From JACCQS01 sp963766765 (GTDB lineage Bacteria; Actinomycetota; Actinomycetes; Mycobacteriales; Geodermatophilaceae): a DNA stretch of 64,000 nt. Of the stretch, positions 7,943 through 18,170 are shown piece after piece. The stretch's first letter is position 1, and every line of letters begins with the position of its first letter. The stretch is taken from positions 124,001-188,000 of the forward strand of contig CAVYBR010000011.1 in NCBI GenBank assembly GCA_963766765.1. The letters are read 5' to 3'. The notes beneath the pieces are model-generated. The model ran no database searches. It was given only the letters and a program-made list of their open reading frames with translations, and was not told the origin of the DNA. The position numbers and the translations under genes were made by a program.

Positions 7943-10900
7943 GTGACGATGACGGTCGTCACCCCGCAGCCGGTGCGCACCGGGGAGCCGATCACGTGGG
8001 AAATCGCCTACCAGTGCTCATCGCTGACGACCGCCTGCGCTGATGCCGAGATAAACGTCGACACCCCGCCCAGCATTCCAAGCGGCGTAGATCTGTCGCA
8101 GTTCTTCGCAACGGCCTCCGGGTCGCCCGACACGGTCTCGGCGACGGCATCCGGCGGGGGAACCGCCAAGTTCGTGTTCACCAATCCATTGCCGGCGGGT
8201 CGATCTGGCACCGTCAGGTTCACCAACATGGCGCAGAACTTGGTGACACCGGATGGCAGCATCTTCATCCCGGTAGCCACCTTCACGGCCACCAACGCCG
8301 ATCCGGCAACAGCGTCCGCACCTGTGACGGTCACCTCCCGCGCCGACATCGCCCTGCGCAAGTACCGCGGCGACAATCCCGACGTTCCCCCGATCGAGCC
8401 GGCCCTCGACACCGATGTCACCTACACCCTCGAGGCCTACTTCCCGAGTCCACCTGCGACCGGCCTCTGGTGCCCCGGCAACCTCCGGGTAACCGACGTC
8501 CTGCCGTTGAGCCCGACCGGACAGCCGGCCACTTTTGTCTCGGGGAATAGCATCGACGGTCCCGCCACCTACAACGCAGCCACCAACACCGTGTCCTGGC
8601 CGGCTGGACCGCCGGCCAACAGTGGCCAATCTCTGCTGTGCAGCGACAAGCCGTTCGGCAATCGCTACATCCTCACAGTGCGCTATCCCGCCGCATCCGG
8701 TTTCGTCGCGGACAGTGATACGGGAACCTTGACCGACGACATCACCAACAACGGCACCGTCCTGGGCGCGCTGCCCAACGCCGCCCCCGGCACACCGGAT
8801 CTGTCTGCCACCGCCAGCGTGACGCACGGCTTCAATGCGCCCGTGCCCTCTGGTGTGTTCGACAAGCGCCCCACGTTCGGCAACACCCAGTTTGTCGAAC
8901 GTGGCCAATCCGCCGACTACTCCTTGCACTTCGATAACACCGGCAACGTGCCCATGGACGTCGATGTCGTTGACTACCTGCCATGCCAGTTCCAGTCTCC
9001 GGAGCCAGCAGACCGTGCGACATGTGCCAGTCCCGGTTTCCAAGTCACCAGTGTCTCCGTCAACGGGGGCTCATTCAGTAGCACCGTCAGCACGTTTCAG
9101 ATCGACTACACCACCAACCAGAACAACACCGGAACGGTGATCGTCAAGCCGGGCGACTCATTCGCCAGGATCGGGCTTGACGACGAGACTCCTCGAACGT
9201 TGAACCCCGGCGAGTTCGTCAGCCACATGCACGTTGTCGGCACAGTGCCCGTCGGCTTCGAACAGGTTGTGCAGCTACGAGGCGTCGTACCCGCCGATCT
9301 CCCAGCCGACAACCCGGCGCTGCCACCGAACCAGGACCCCGACACTCTGCGCAACTGCGCCCAGGGTGTCTTCACCTTCAACGGCCAGCCCGGATTCAGC
9401 GTTGAACGGTGCGGATTCATCAACGTTCTCTCGCCGTTCCCACAGATGGGCTTGTTCAAGTACAGCTACGACTCGGTCGACGTCCCCGGCGGGGTCATCG
9501 CGTGGCAAGTTTCGGCCTCCAACGGGGGAAGTGGGCCTCTCCATCCGGTAGTGACCGATCTGCTTCCGCCCCAGCTGCGCTATGAGCCGGGCAGCCTGGA
9601 GTTCTACAGCTACCCCGCCGGCGGGGAGCAGCCACGATTTGTGGTCATCGAGAACTACAACGGAACCGGACGACAGCTCCTTCGCTGGGATTTCCCGGGC
9701 GGCCGAGAGCTTCTATCCGGTGAGAACGTTCAGTTCAATTACTTGACGCGAATCCAGCCGGGGGTCCCCCAGGGCGGGTACACGAACGAGGCGCAGGGCT
9801 TCGACGCGGTCTTGCGCGACGTAGCGGCCCCCGCTGTCGGCCGTGTCAGTCGGCTCTGCGGTTTCGGCCCCAACGAAATCGACACCGACGACCGCGACGG
9901 TGACCTCGACACCACTGAGACCCGTTGCCGGTACAGCGCGTCCTTCACCGTGGTGGAGGGGGCAGCCCTGGGCGTGCTCAAGGCTGTGCGCGGAGATGCC
10001 GACCCGGCCTTCCGGACTCCCCCGGCCGTCGCATTCACCGGTCCCGGTCAACCGGCGACCTATCGCGTCAACTTCTTCAATCCAGGAAATGTCGCCCTGC
10101 AGGGTCTCGTGCTCTACGACATCCTCCCGTACGTCGGTGACACCGGCTCTGGAGGTGACCTCTCGACCGTGGCGAGGGGGTCGCAGTTCGAACCGATCCT
10201 CACCGCGCCGGTCATACCGCCAGCCGGCGTCACCGTGGAGTACTCGACGTCCAGGAACCCATGCCGGGGCGAGGTGTTCGCCCCCGGCGGGAGCACCAAC
10301 TCCGCCCCCGCTGGCTGCGACGCAGGCACCTTCTCAGCGACAGCTCCCGCTGATCTGGCCACCGTCGCATCGCTGCGATTCGTGCACGCCGGCATCCTGA
10401 CGACCGGTCAATCTTCACCGGACATCTTCATCTTCGTCGAGGCCCCTGAGGGCGCCGACGCGGCCTCCGGCATCGCCTGGAACAGCGCCGCGATTTCCGG
10501 CCAGCGCGCGGACAACAACACGTTCCTGCTGCCGACCGAGCCACCGAGGGTCGGCTTGGCAGCGGCCGCGGATCTCACGATCGACAAGAGCCACACCGCG
10601 CCGAACTTCGTGCTCGGCCAGAACGGGACGTTCACGATCGCCGTCCAAAACAACGGCCCCTCGGCGGCCAGCGGGATCACGACAGTGACCGACGTATTGC
10701 CGACCGGTCTCACATTCGTCTCCGCCACCGGAGCGGGCTGGGCTTGCAGCCATAGTGCGGGATCGCAAACGTTCAGCTGCATCACGAGCGCCTCGATACC
10801 GGCGCCCAATCCGCAGATTCCTAATGACCCCGCGGCGAGCTACCCACCGATCACCCTGGTGGTTGCGGTTGGGGCGGGCGCAGCTCCCTCAGTGACCAAC

Positions 10901-13900
10901 GTCGTCGATGTGACGAACCAAAGTGACGACGACACGACAAACAACCACGACGAGGACACCGTCCCGGTGCTGGCCGTGCTTCCGACCATCGTCGTGGACA
11001 AGACCGCCTCGCCGTTGACGCGCCCTGAGCCCGGCGGTGCGTTCACCTTCAACGTGGTCGTCACCAACACGTCGATCAACCCGGTCACCATCACGACCCT
11101 GACCGACGACATCTACGGCAACATCGCCACCCAGGGCACCTGCACGACCGCTGTCGCAACCTTGCTTGCCGCTGATCCGGACGGTCCCGGCGGGACCCCG
11201 GGCGGCAGCTATTCGTGTGCCTTCACCGGGAATTTCACCGGTGATGCCGGCGACGCCCAGACCGACATCGTCACGGCGACGGCGGTGGACGCCTTCCAGA
11301 ACACCGCAACCGACACCGACGACGCCATCGTGACCCTGACCGACGTGCCGCCCACCGTGCTCGTGGACAAGACCGCCAGCCCGCCGAGCCTTCCGGAGCC
11401 GGGCGGCGTGTTCACGTTCACCGTGCTCGTGACCAACACCAGCAACGAGTCGGTGACGATCACCTCGCTGACCGACGACATCTACGGCGACATCGCGACG
11501 CAGGGCACCTGCGCGTCCTCCCTGGGGACCGTGCTCGCCGCTGACCCCGACGGTCCCGGCAACGCCTCGGGCGGCACCTATCAGTGCACCTTCCCTGGAA
11601 CGTTCCTGTCGGGCACGGCTGGGGCTACCCAGACCGACATCGTCACTGTTGTCGTGACCGACGACGACGGCTCCACCGGCACCGACACCGATGACGCCAT
11701 CGTCACCGTCACTGACGTTGCACCCAGCGTGCTGCTCGACAAGACCGCCGCGCCCGCTGTGCTCGACGAGCCGGGTGGCACCTTCACGTTCAGCGTCGTG
11801 GTGACCAACACCAGCAACGAGGCGGTCACCATCACCATGCTGACCGACGACATCTACGGCAACGTCGCGACGCAGGGAACGTGTACGACCGCGATAGGGA
11901 CCGTCTTGGTTGCGGACCCGGATGGCGCCGGTCCCATCCTGGGCGGGGTCTACTCCTGCTCGTTCCCCGGTGACTTCACCGGCAACGCCGGCGACGCGCA
12001 GACCGACGTCGTGACCGTCGTGGTCACCGACGACGAAGGCACCACCGCGACCGACGATGACGACGCCACAGTCACATTGACCGATGCTGTACCGGCCATA
12101 TCGGTCGACAAGACGGCGGCGCCGAACAGCCTGCCCGAACCCGGTGGCACGTTCACGTTCAGCGTCGCCGTGACCAACACCGGTCCAGAATCGGTCACCA
12201 TCACCGCGCTGACCGATGACATCTACGGCGACCTGGTCACCCTCACCGGTTCCACCTGCGGAACCTTGATCGGGACCGTCCTTGCAGTCGGTGCGACCTC
12301 GCCGGCGTGCACTTTCCCCGGTGACTTCACCGGCAACGCCGGCGACGCGCAAACCGACGTGGTCACGGCAACGGCGGTCGACGACGACGACACCGAGGTC
12401 ACCGACGATGACGACGCCACGGTGACGTTGACGGACGTCGCCCCGAGTGTCCTGGTGGACAAGACAGCGACTCCGCTGAGCATGTCCGAACCCGGCGGTA
12501 CCTTCACGTTCAACGTCGTGGTGACCAACACGAGCGCCGAGCCGGTGACGATCACGTCGCTGAGCGACGACATCTACGGCAACATCGCCACCCAGGGCAC
12601 CTGCACCACCGCCGTCGGCACCCTGCTCGCCGCAGACCCGGACGGCGCCGGAGCACTTCTAGGCGGGGTCTACTCCTGCGCCTTCGCCGGTGACTTCACC
12701 GGCAACGCCGGCGATGCCCAGACCGACGTGGTCACCGTGGTCGTCACCGACGATGACGACACCACGGCTACCGACAACGACGACGCCGTTGTGACGTTGA
12801 CCGACGTCGCCCCGACGGTGCTGGTGGACAAGACCGCGACGCCGGTCAGCCTGCCCGAGCCAGGTGGCAGCTTCACGTTCAACGTCGTGGTCACCAACAC
12901 GAGCGCCGAGCCGGTCACGATCACCACGTTGACCGACGACATCTACGGCAACATCGCCACCCAAGGCACCTGCACCACCGCTGTCGGCACCGTCCTGACC
13001 GCCGATCCTGATGGCCCGGGGGGCGCATCCGGCGGTACGTACTCCTGCTCGTTCCCCGGTGACTTCACCGGCAACGCCGGCGACGCCCAGACCGACGTCG
13101 TCACCGTCGTCGTGACCGACGACGACAACACCACGGCTACCGACAACGACGACGCGACCGTCACGCTCACTGACGTCGCGCCGACCGTGCTAGTCGACAA
13201 GACCGCGACACCGGCCGTGCTCGACGAGCCGGGCGGCACCTTCACGTTCAACGTCGTCGTCACCAACACGAGCAACGAGCCGGTCACCATCACCACCCTG
13301 ACCGACGACATCTACGGCAACATCGCCACCCAAGGCACCTGCACCACCGCCGTCGGCACCCTGCTCGCCGCCGACCCCGATGGCGCCGGTCCCATCCTGG
13401 GCGGGGTCTACTCCTGCTCCTTCCCCGGTGACTTCACCGGCAACGCAGGTGACGCCCAGACCGACGTCGTCACCGTGGTCGTGACCGACGACGACGACAC
13501 CACGGCCACCGACAACGACGACGCCACGGTCACCATCCGTGACGTGGTACCAGCGATCTCGGTCGACAAGACCGCGACTCCGCTGACGTTGCCGGAACCC
13601 GGTGGCACGTTCACGTTCAGCGTCGCCGTGACCAACACCGGTCCAGAATCGGTCACCATCACCGCGCTGACCGACGACATCTACGGCAACATCGCCACCC
13701 GCGCGGGCTCCACCTGCGACACGCTGATCGGGATCACCCTTGCCATCGGCGAGACGTCCCCGACCTGCTCGTTCCCCGGGGACTTCATCGGTAACGCCGG
13801 CGAATCGCAGACCGACATCGTCACGGCAATCGCCGTCGATGACGACGACACCGAGGTCACCGACGATGACGACGCCACGGTGACGTTGACCGACGTCGCC

Positions 13901-16621
13901 CCGAGTGTCCTGGTGGACAAGACAGCGACTCCGCTGAGCCTGCCCGAGCCCGGTGGCACCTTCACGTTCAACGTCGTGGTGACGAATACCAGCAACGAGC
14001 CGGTGACGATCACCGAACTCAGCGATGACATCTACGGCGATCTCGACGCTCAGGGCAGCTGTGACACAGCTATCGGGACCGTCCTGGCCGCCGATCCTGA
14101 TGGCCCCGGCGGGACGCCCGGCGGCAGCTATACCTGCGCCTTCACCGGAGACTTCACCGGCAACGCCGGCGACGCCCAGACCGACGTGGTCACCGTCGTG
14201 GTCACTGACGACGACGACACGACCGCGACGGACAATGACGACGCCACGGTGACGTTGACGGATGTCGCCCCGAGTGTCCTGGTGGACAAGACAGCGACTC
14301 CGCTGAGCATGTCCGAACCCGGCGGTTCCTTCACGTTCAACGTCGTGGTGACCAACACGAGCGCCGAGCCGGTGACGATCACGTCGCTGAGTGACGACAT
14401 CTACGGCAACATCGCCACCCAGGGCACCTGCACCACCGCCGTCGGCACCCTGCTCGCCGCAGACCCGGACGGCGCCGGAGCACTTCTAGGCGGGGTCTAC
14501 TCCTGCGCCTTCGCCGGTGACTTCACCGGCAACGCCGGCGATGCCCAGACCGACGTGGTCACCGTGGTCGTCACCGACGATGACGACACCACGGCTACCG
14601 ACAACGACGACGCCGTTGTGACGTTGACCGACGTCGCCCCGACGGTGCTGGTGGACAAGACCGCGACGCCGGTCAGCCTGCCCGAGCCAGGTGGCAGCTT
14701 CACGTTCAACGTCGTGGTCACCAACACGAGCGCCGAGCCGGTCACGATCACCACGTTGACCGACGACATCTACGGCAACATCGCCACCCAAGGCACCTGC
14801 ACCACCGCTGTCGGCACCGTCCTGACCGCCGATCCTGATGGCCCGGGGGGCGCATCCGGCGGTACGTACTCCTGCTCGTTCCCCGGTGACTTCACCGGCA
14901 ACGCCGGCGACGCCCAGACCGACGTCGTCACCGTCGTCGTGACCGACGACGACAACACCACGGCTACCGACAACGACGACGCGACCGTCACGCTCACTGA
15001 CGTCGCGCCGACCGTGCTAGTCGACAAGACCGCGACACCGGCCGTGCTCGACGAGCCGGGCGGCACCTTCACGTTCAACGTCGTCGTCACCAACACGAGC
15101 AACGAGCCGGTCACCATCACCACCCTGACCGACGACATCTACGGCAACATCGCCACCCAAGGCACCTGCACCACCGCCGTCGGCACCCTGCTCGCCGCCG
15201 ACCCCGATGGCGCCGGTCCCATCCTGGGCGGGGTCTACTCCTGCTCCTTCCCCGGTGACTTCACCGGCAACGCAGGTGACGCCCAGACCGACGTCGTCAC
15301 CGTGGTCGTGACCGACGACGACGACACCACGGCCACCGACAACGACGACGCCACGGTCACCATCCGTGACGTGGTACCAGCGATCTCGGTCGACAAGACC
15401 GCGACTCCGCTGACGTTGCCGGAACCCGGTGGCACGTTCACGTTCAGCGTCGCCGTGACCAACACCGGTCCAGAATCGGTCACCATCACCGCGCTGACCG
15501 ACGACATCTACGGCAACATCGCCACCCGCGCGGGCTCCACCTGCGACACGCTGATCGGGATCACCCTTGCCATCGGCGAGACGTCCCCGACCTGCTCGTT
15601 CCCCGGGGACTTCATCGGTAACGCCGGCGAATCGCAGACCGACATCGTCACGGCCATCGCCGTCGATGACGACGACACCAGCGTCACCGATACCGATGAC
15701 GCAGTCGTCAGCCTGACCGACGTGGCGCCAACCGTGTTGGTGGACAAGACCGCTACCCCGCTGTCGATGCCTGAGCCCGGTGGCAGCTTCACCTTCAACG
15801 TGGTCGTGACGAATACCAGCAATGAGCCGGTCAGGATCACCACCCTGGCCGACGACATCTACGGCAACATCGCCACCCAGGGCACCTGCACCACCGCCGT
15901 CGGCACCCTGCTCGCCGCCGACCCCGATGGCGCCGGTCCCATCCTGGGCGGGGTCTACTCCTGCTCCTTCCCCGGTGACTTCACCGGCAACGCCGGCGAC
16001 GCCCAGACCGACGTCGTCACCGTCGTTGTGACCGACGACGACAACACGACCGCAACCGACTCCGACGACGCGACCGTGGAGCTCACCGACGTACTCCCGG
16101 TCATCGTGGTGGAGAAGACGGCGACGCCATTGACCATGGCAGAGCCCGGCGGGACGTTCACGTTCGACGTGGTCGTGACCAACACAAGCACCGAATCCGT
16201 CACGATCACCGAGCTGACCGACGACATCTACGGCAACATCGCCACCCAGGGGAGTTGCACCAGCGCCGTGGGCACGGTCTTGGCGCCGGATCCGGACGGG
16301 CCCGGCGGGACCCCAGGCGGCAGCTATGCCTGCGCGTTCGACGGTGAGTTCACCGGAGTTGCCGGTCAGACCCAGACCGACATCGTCACCGCCGTCGCCG
16401 TCGATGACGACGACAACTCAGCCACGGACTCAGATGACGCCATCGTCACCCTGACGCCTGGCTCACCCGTCGCACCGCCGCCGGTACAGCCGCCGCCGAC
16501 CTACCTCGGCTACACCGGCTCGCCGATCGTCGCCATCGGTCTCGGTGGCCTGTTGATGGTGCTCGCGGGCAGCCTCCTGCTGTTCAGCAGGCGGCGCTGG
16601 CTGAGGTCCGTCTCGACCTGA
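7943..16621 (+). CDS. Giant secreted repeat protein with LPXTG-like wall anchor
   Basis: The open frame has 2892 residues and gains an N-terminal signal peptide if the upstream frameshift is corrected. Residues 1-870 hold DUF11-like beta-sandwich domains, and a clear DUF11 domain lies near 875-1005 (ADLTIDKSHTAPNF). About 15 repeats of roughly 122 residues follow (1014-2837), each starting VDKTATP...EPGG.FTF, with NIATQGTC, YSCSF and a D-rich tail DDDDTTATDNDDATVTLTD. Each repeat has a cysteine pair, suggesting disulfides outside the cell; the D-rich strings may bind calcium. A proline spacer, LGYTG (2855-2859), a membrane segment and RRRW end the protein, matching a class E-like (LAXTG) sortase signal. 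Likely role: surface stalk or adhesin; the function is inferred. Confidence 0.85.
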   Translation: MTMTVVTPQPVRTGEPITWEIAYQCSSLTTACADAEINVDTPPSIPSGVDLSQFFATASGSPDTVSATASGGGTAKFVFTNPLPAGRSGTVRFTNMAQNLVTPDGSIFIPVATFTATNADPATASAPVTVTSRADIALRKYRGDNPDVPPIEPALDTDVTYTLEAYFPSPPATGLWCPGNLRVTDVLPLSPTGQPATFVSGNSIDGPATYNAATNTVSWPAGPPANSGQSLLCSDKPFGNRYILTVRYPAASGFVADSDTGTLTDDITNNGTVLGALPNAAPGTPDLSATASVTHGFNAPVPSGVFDKRPTFGNTQFVERGQSADYSLHFDNTGNVPMDVDVVDYLPCQFQSPEPADRATCASPGFQVTSVSVNGGSFSSTVSTFQIDYTTNQNNTGTVIVKPGDSFARIGLDDETPRTLNPGEFVSHMHVVGTVPVGFEQVVQLRGVVPADLPADNPALPPNQDPDTLRNCAQGVFTFNGQPGFSVERCGFINVLSPFPQMGLFKYSYDSVDVPGGVIAWQVSASNGGSGPLHPVVTDLLPPQLRYEPGSLEFYSYPAGGEQPRFVVIENYNGTGRQLLRWDFPGGRELLSGENVQFNYLTRIQPGVPQGGYTNEAQGFDAVLRDVAAPAVGRVSRLCGFGPNEIDTDDRDGDLDTTETRCRYSASFTVVEGAALGVLKAVRGDADPAFRTPPAVAFTGPGQPATYRVNFFNPGNVALQGLVLYDILPYVGDTGSGGDLSTVARGSQFEPILTAPVIPPAGVTVEYSTSRNPCRGEVFAPGGSTNSAPAGCDAGTFSATAPADLATVASLRFVHAGILTTGQSSPDIFIFVEAPEGADAASGIAWNSAAISGQRADNNTFLLPTEPPRVGLAAAADLTIDKSHTAPNFVLGQNGTFTIAVQNNGPSAASGITTVTDVLPTGLTFVSATGAGWACSHSAGSQTFSCITSASIPAPNPQIPNDPAASYPPITLVVAVGAGAAPSVTNVVDVTNQSDDDTTNNHDEDTVPVLAVLPTIVVDKTASPLTRPEPGGAFTFNVVVTNTSINPVTITTLTDDIYGNIATQGTCTTAVATLLAADPDGPGGTPGGSYSCAFTGNFTGDAGDAQTDIVTATAVDAFQNTATDTDDAIVTLTDVPPTVLVDKTASPPSLPEPGGVFTFTVLVTNTSNESVTITSLTDDIYGDIATQGTCASSLGTVLAADPDGPGNASGGTYQCTFPGTFLSGTAGATQTDIVTVVVTDDDGSTGTDTDDAIVTVTDVAPSVLLDKTAAPAVLDEPGGTFTFSVVVTNTSNEAVTITMLTDDIYGNVATQGTCTTAIGTVLVADPDGAGPILGGVYSCSFPGDFTGNAGDAQTDVVTVVVTDDEGTTATDDDDATVTLTDAVPAISVDKTAAPNSLPEPGGTFTFSVAVTNTGPESVTITALTDDIYGDLVTLTGSTCGTLIGTVLAVGATSPACTFPGDFTGNAGDAQTDVVTATAVDDDDTEVTDDDDATVTLTDVAPSVLVDKTATPLSMSEPGGTFTFNVVVTNTSAEPVTITSLSDDIYGNIATQGTCTTAVGTLLAADPDGAGALLGGVYSCAFAGDFTGNAGDAQTDVVTVVVTDDDDTTATDNDDAVVTLTDVAPTVLVDKTATPVSLPEPGGSFTFNVVVTNTSAEPVTITTLTDDIYGNIATQGTCTTAVGTVLTADPDGPGGASGGTYSCSFPGDFTGNAGDAQTDVVTVVVTDDDNTTATDNDDATVTLTDVAPTVLVDKTATPAVLDEPGGTFTFNVVVTNTSNEPVTITTLTDDIYGNIATQGTCTTAVGTLLAADPDGAGPILGGVYSCSFPGDFTGNAGDAQTDVVTVVVTDDDDTTATDNDDATVTIRDVVPAISVDKTATPLTLPEPGGTFTFSVAVTNTGPESVTITALTDDIYGNIATRAGSTCDTLIGITLAIGETSPTCSFPGDFIGNAGESQTDIVTAIAVDDDDTEVTDDDDATVTLTDVAPSVLVDKTATPLSLPEPGGTFTFNVVVTNTSNEPVTITELSDDIYGDLDAQGSCDTAIGTVLAADPDGPGGTPGGSYTCAFTGDFTGNAGDAQTDVVTVVVTDDDDTTATDNDDATVTLTDVAPSVLVDKTATPLSMSEPGGSFTFNVVVTNTSAEPVTITSLSDDIYGNIATQGTCTTAVGTLLAADPDGAGALLGGVYSCAFAGDFTGNAGDAQTDVVTVVVTDDDDTTATDNDDAVVTLTDVAPTVLVDKTATPVSLPEPGGSFTFNVVVTNTSAEPVTITTLTDDIYGNIATQGTCTTAVGTVLTADPDGPGGASGGTYSCSFPGDFTGNAGDAQTDVVTVVVTDDDNTTATDNDDATVTLTDVAPTVLVDKTATPAVLDEPGGTFTFNVVVTNTSNEPVTITTLTDDIYGNIATQGTCTTAVGTLLAADPDGAGPILGGVYSCSFPGDFTGNAGDAQTDVVTVVVTDDDDTTATDNDDATVTIRDVVPAISVDKTATPLTLPEPGGTFTFSVAVTNTGPESVTITALTDDIYGNIATRAGSTCDTLIGITLAIGETSPTCSFPGDFIGNAGESQTDIVTAIAVDDDDTSVTDTDDAVVSLTDVAPTVLVDKTATPLSMPEPGGSFTFNVVVTNTSNEPVRITTLADDIYGNIATQGTCTTAVGTLLAADPDGAGPILGGVYSCSFPGDFTGNAGDAQTDVVTVVVTDDDNTTATDSDDATVELTDVLPVIVVEKTATPLTMAEPGGTFTFDVVVTNTSTESVTITELTDDIYGNIATQGSCTSAVGTVLAPDPDGPGGTPGGSYACAFDGEFTGVAGQTQTDIVTAVAVDDDDNSATDSDDAIVTLTPGSPVAPPPVQPPPTYLGYTGSPIVAIGLGGLLMVLAGSLLLFSRRRWLRSVST
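12410..13851 (+). repeat. Copy 1 of 1,827-bp-spaced internal duplication
   Basis: This block and 14237-15678 are almost identical over about 1.44 kb at an exact offset of 1,827 bp (609 codons, five repeat units). By eye only a handful of substitutions separate them, for example GAC/GAT near 12436 and ACC/TCC near 12500. This is a recent in-frame duplication, probably by unequal recombination between units. Confidence 0.9.
14237..15678 (+). repeat. Copy 2 of 1,827-bp-spaced internal duplication
   Basis: Second copy of the block at 12410-13851. Between them lies a single extra unit (about 13880-14236) that is not part of the near-identical tract. Confidence 0.9.
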
Positions 16622-16654
16622 CCGACCGTCAGTAGGACTGCCCCGCGCGGCGGC

Positions 16655-17665
16655 TCAGGGATCTACCGGGCCGCCGCCGGGCGCGACCGGCGCAGACTCA
16701 CTGCGCTGGCCGGGAACGCGCTGTCGGGCGGTCTCGGCAAGCACGATGCCACCGAGGATCAGTGCTGCCCCCAGCAGTTGCACGCTGCTCAACATTTCGC
16801 CGAGTACCAGCCATGCCACGAGTCCAGCCATGACCGGCTCCCCCATCCCGAGGAGCCCGGTCCGCGCGGATCCCAATGACCGCAGTGCCAACAGGATGAA
16901 CGAATACGGGACGACCGTGCCCAGCACGATGATCCAGACGACGAACATCCACAGCGGAAGGCTCGCGCCCTCGAGCGGCGCCGGAGCAGAGACCTCCTCC
17001 CCGAGCCGCGACCACTCGAAGGTCCACGGTGGGCGCACAACCGCCCAGAACACAGCAGCGGCGGTGAACGTCCAGGCGGCGAGGCTCAGGGGGTCGCGAG
17101 TACCCATCCCCCGCTCGCTGGACAGGTAGTAGGTCGCGAGGGATGCTGCTGACGCGAGTCCAGCGAGTAACCCCAGACCGTCCAGCGTGAGCCCGGCCCA
17201 GACTCGAGCGACGATCGCGAGCCCGATGACCGCCAGGGCAAGCGCCGCCCACATGCGGGTCCGCACAGTCTGACGCCGGACGAATCGGACCCACACAACG
17301 ACGAGCACCGGCGCCAAGTACTCGAGCAGGAGAGCGATCCCAACCGGCAGTCGTGAGATAGCAACGAAGTAGAACCACTGGACGAGGCCGATCCCGATGA
17401 TTCCGACGATGACCAGAAAGCCCAGCTCTCGCCGTCCGACGCGCAGGCTCGCCGGCGCGGTCAGCAGGAGAAACATCAGCAGGATGACCGCTGACCCCAT
17501 GGAGCGCAGTTGCACGAGGTCGAGCGAGGACAACCCCGCCCTTAGGGCAAGCTTGCTGACCGTGCCGTTGATCCCGAACAGGACTGCGGCCGCTGCCGCC
17601 GCGACGACGCCGATCAGAGCACTTGGCCCGGCATGACTGCGCGACGATGGGCTCACTGACGGCAC
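16655..17665 (-). CDS. EamA/DMT-superfamily transporter
   Basis: 336 residues with ten hydrophobic segments arranged as two EamA halves (about 15-150 and 160-310); AAAAVLFGINGTVSKLAL opens the first and LEYLAPVLVVVW closes it, LGMGEPVMAGLVAWLVLGE the second. DMT proteins export amino acids or other metabolites; the substrate is unknown. GTG start. It ends 33 bp from the convergent giant gene and begins 17 bp downstream of arfB on the same strand. Confidence 0.88.
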   Translation of the reverse strand: MPSVSPSSRSHAGPSALIGVVAAAAAAVLFGINGTVSKLALRAGLSSLDLVQLRSMGSAVILLMFLLLTAPASLRVGRRELGFLVIVGIIGIGLVQWFYFVAISRLPVGIALLLEYLAPVLVVVWVRFVRRQTVRTRMWAALALAVIGLAIVARVWAGLTLDGLGLLAGLASAASLATYYLSSERGMGTRDPLSLAAWTFTAAAVFWAVVRPPWTFEWSRLGEEVSAPAPLEGASLPLWMFVVWIIVLGTVVPYSFILLALRSLGSARTGLLGMGEPVMAGLVAWLVLGEMLSSVQLLGAALILGGIVLAETARQRVPGQRSESAPVAPGGGPVDP

Positions 17666-17682
17666 GCTAGCCGGTGCCGGGA

Positions 17683-18123
17683 TCAGTCCTCGGCCCGGCG
17701 GTCCTGCTTGAGTCGCGACCGGCGGCGCTTGTCTTCCAGGCGCCGTTCACGAGCGCCCCGGCTCGGTCTGGTCGGTCTCCGCGATGGACCCGACGGCGCC
17801 ACGGACTCCTGCAACAGCCGGGCCATCCGGATCCGCGCCGCCTCGCGATTGCGCAGCTGTTGGCGGTATTCCGAGGCGGCCACGGTCAGCGTTCCATCGA
17901 TCAGCCGATCCCCCAGTCGACGCACCGCGGTCTCGACGACCGGCTCCGGCCACCCAGGAATGGACGGTATGTGCACGGACAGTTCGACCCGTGAGTCGGC
18001 CGTGTTCACACCCTGTCCCCCGGGCCCAGAGGAGCGGGAGAAGCGCCACTGCAGGGCACGTGCGGGCACAACAAGGTCCTCGGTGACCTCGAGATCGCCG
18101 TACGGTCCGTCCTGCCCACTCAT
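17683..18123 (-). CDS. arfB: Alternative ribosome-rescue factor ArfB (YaeJ-type hydrolase)
   Basis: 146 residues. The RF-1 domain contains the catalytic GGQ at 35-37 (FSRSSGPGGQGVNTADSRVEL) and a lysine/arginine-rich C-terminal tail (RRLEDKRRRSRLKQDRR) that, in ArfB, enters the empty mRNA channel of stalled ribosomes. It hydrolyses peptidyl-tRNA on non-stop ribosomes. The start is the ATG at 18123; the frame upstream of it is antisense or intergenic with no family similarity. Confidence 0.92.
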   Translation of the reverse strand: MSGQDGPYGDLEVTEDLVVPARALQWRFSRSSGPGGQGVNTADSRVELSVHIPSIPGWPEPVVETAVRRLGDRLIDGTLTVAASEYRQQLRNREAARIRMARLLQESVAPSGPSRRPTRPSRGARERRLEDKRRRSRLKQDRRAED

Positions 18124-18170
18124 CACTCGAGCCTGACACGTCTGTGCAACGGAGAAGCCAGGTCGCAGAC

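Larger units (their letters stand above)
10982..16450 (+). repeat. Array of about 15 tandem ~366-bp coding repeats
   Basis: Successive units begin at the VDKTA motif roughly every 360-370 bp. Units 1-4 and 15 differ clearly from one another, while the middle units are very similar. Unit types recur in the order A-B-C-D-E-A-B-C-D. Confidence 0.9.

Noticed and set aside
10889..12352. Long minus-strand frames opposite the giant gene, repeating every unit
   Set aside because: They recur in step with the coding repeats and are antisense by-products of the same DNA; no family similarity.
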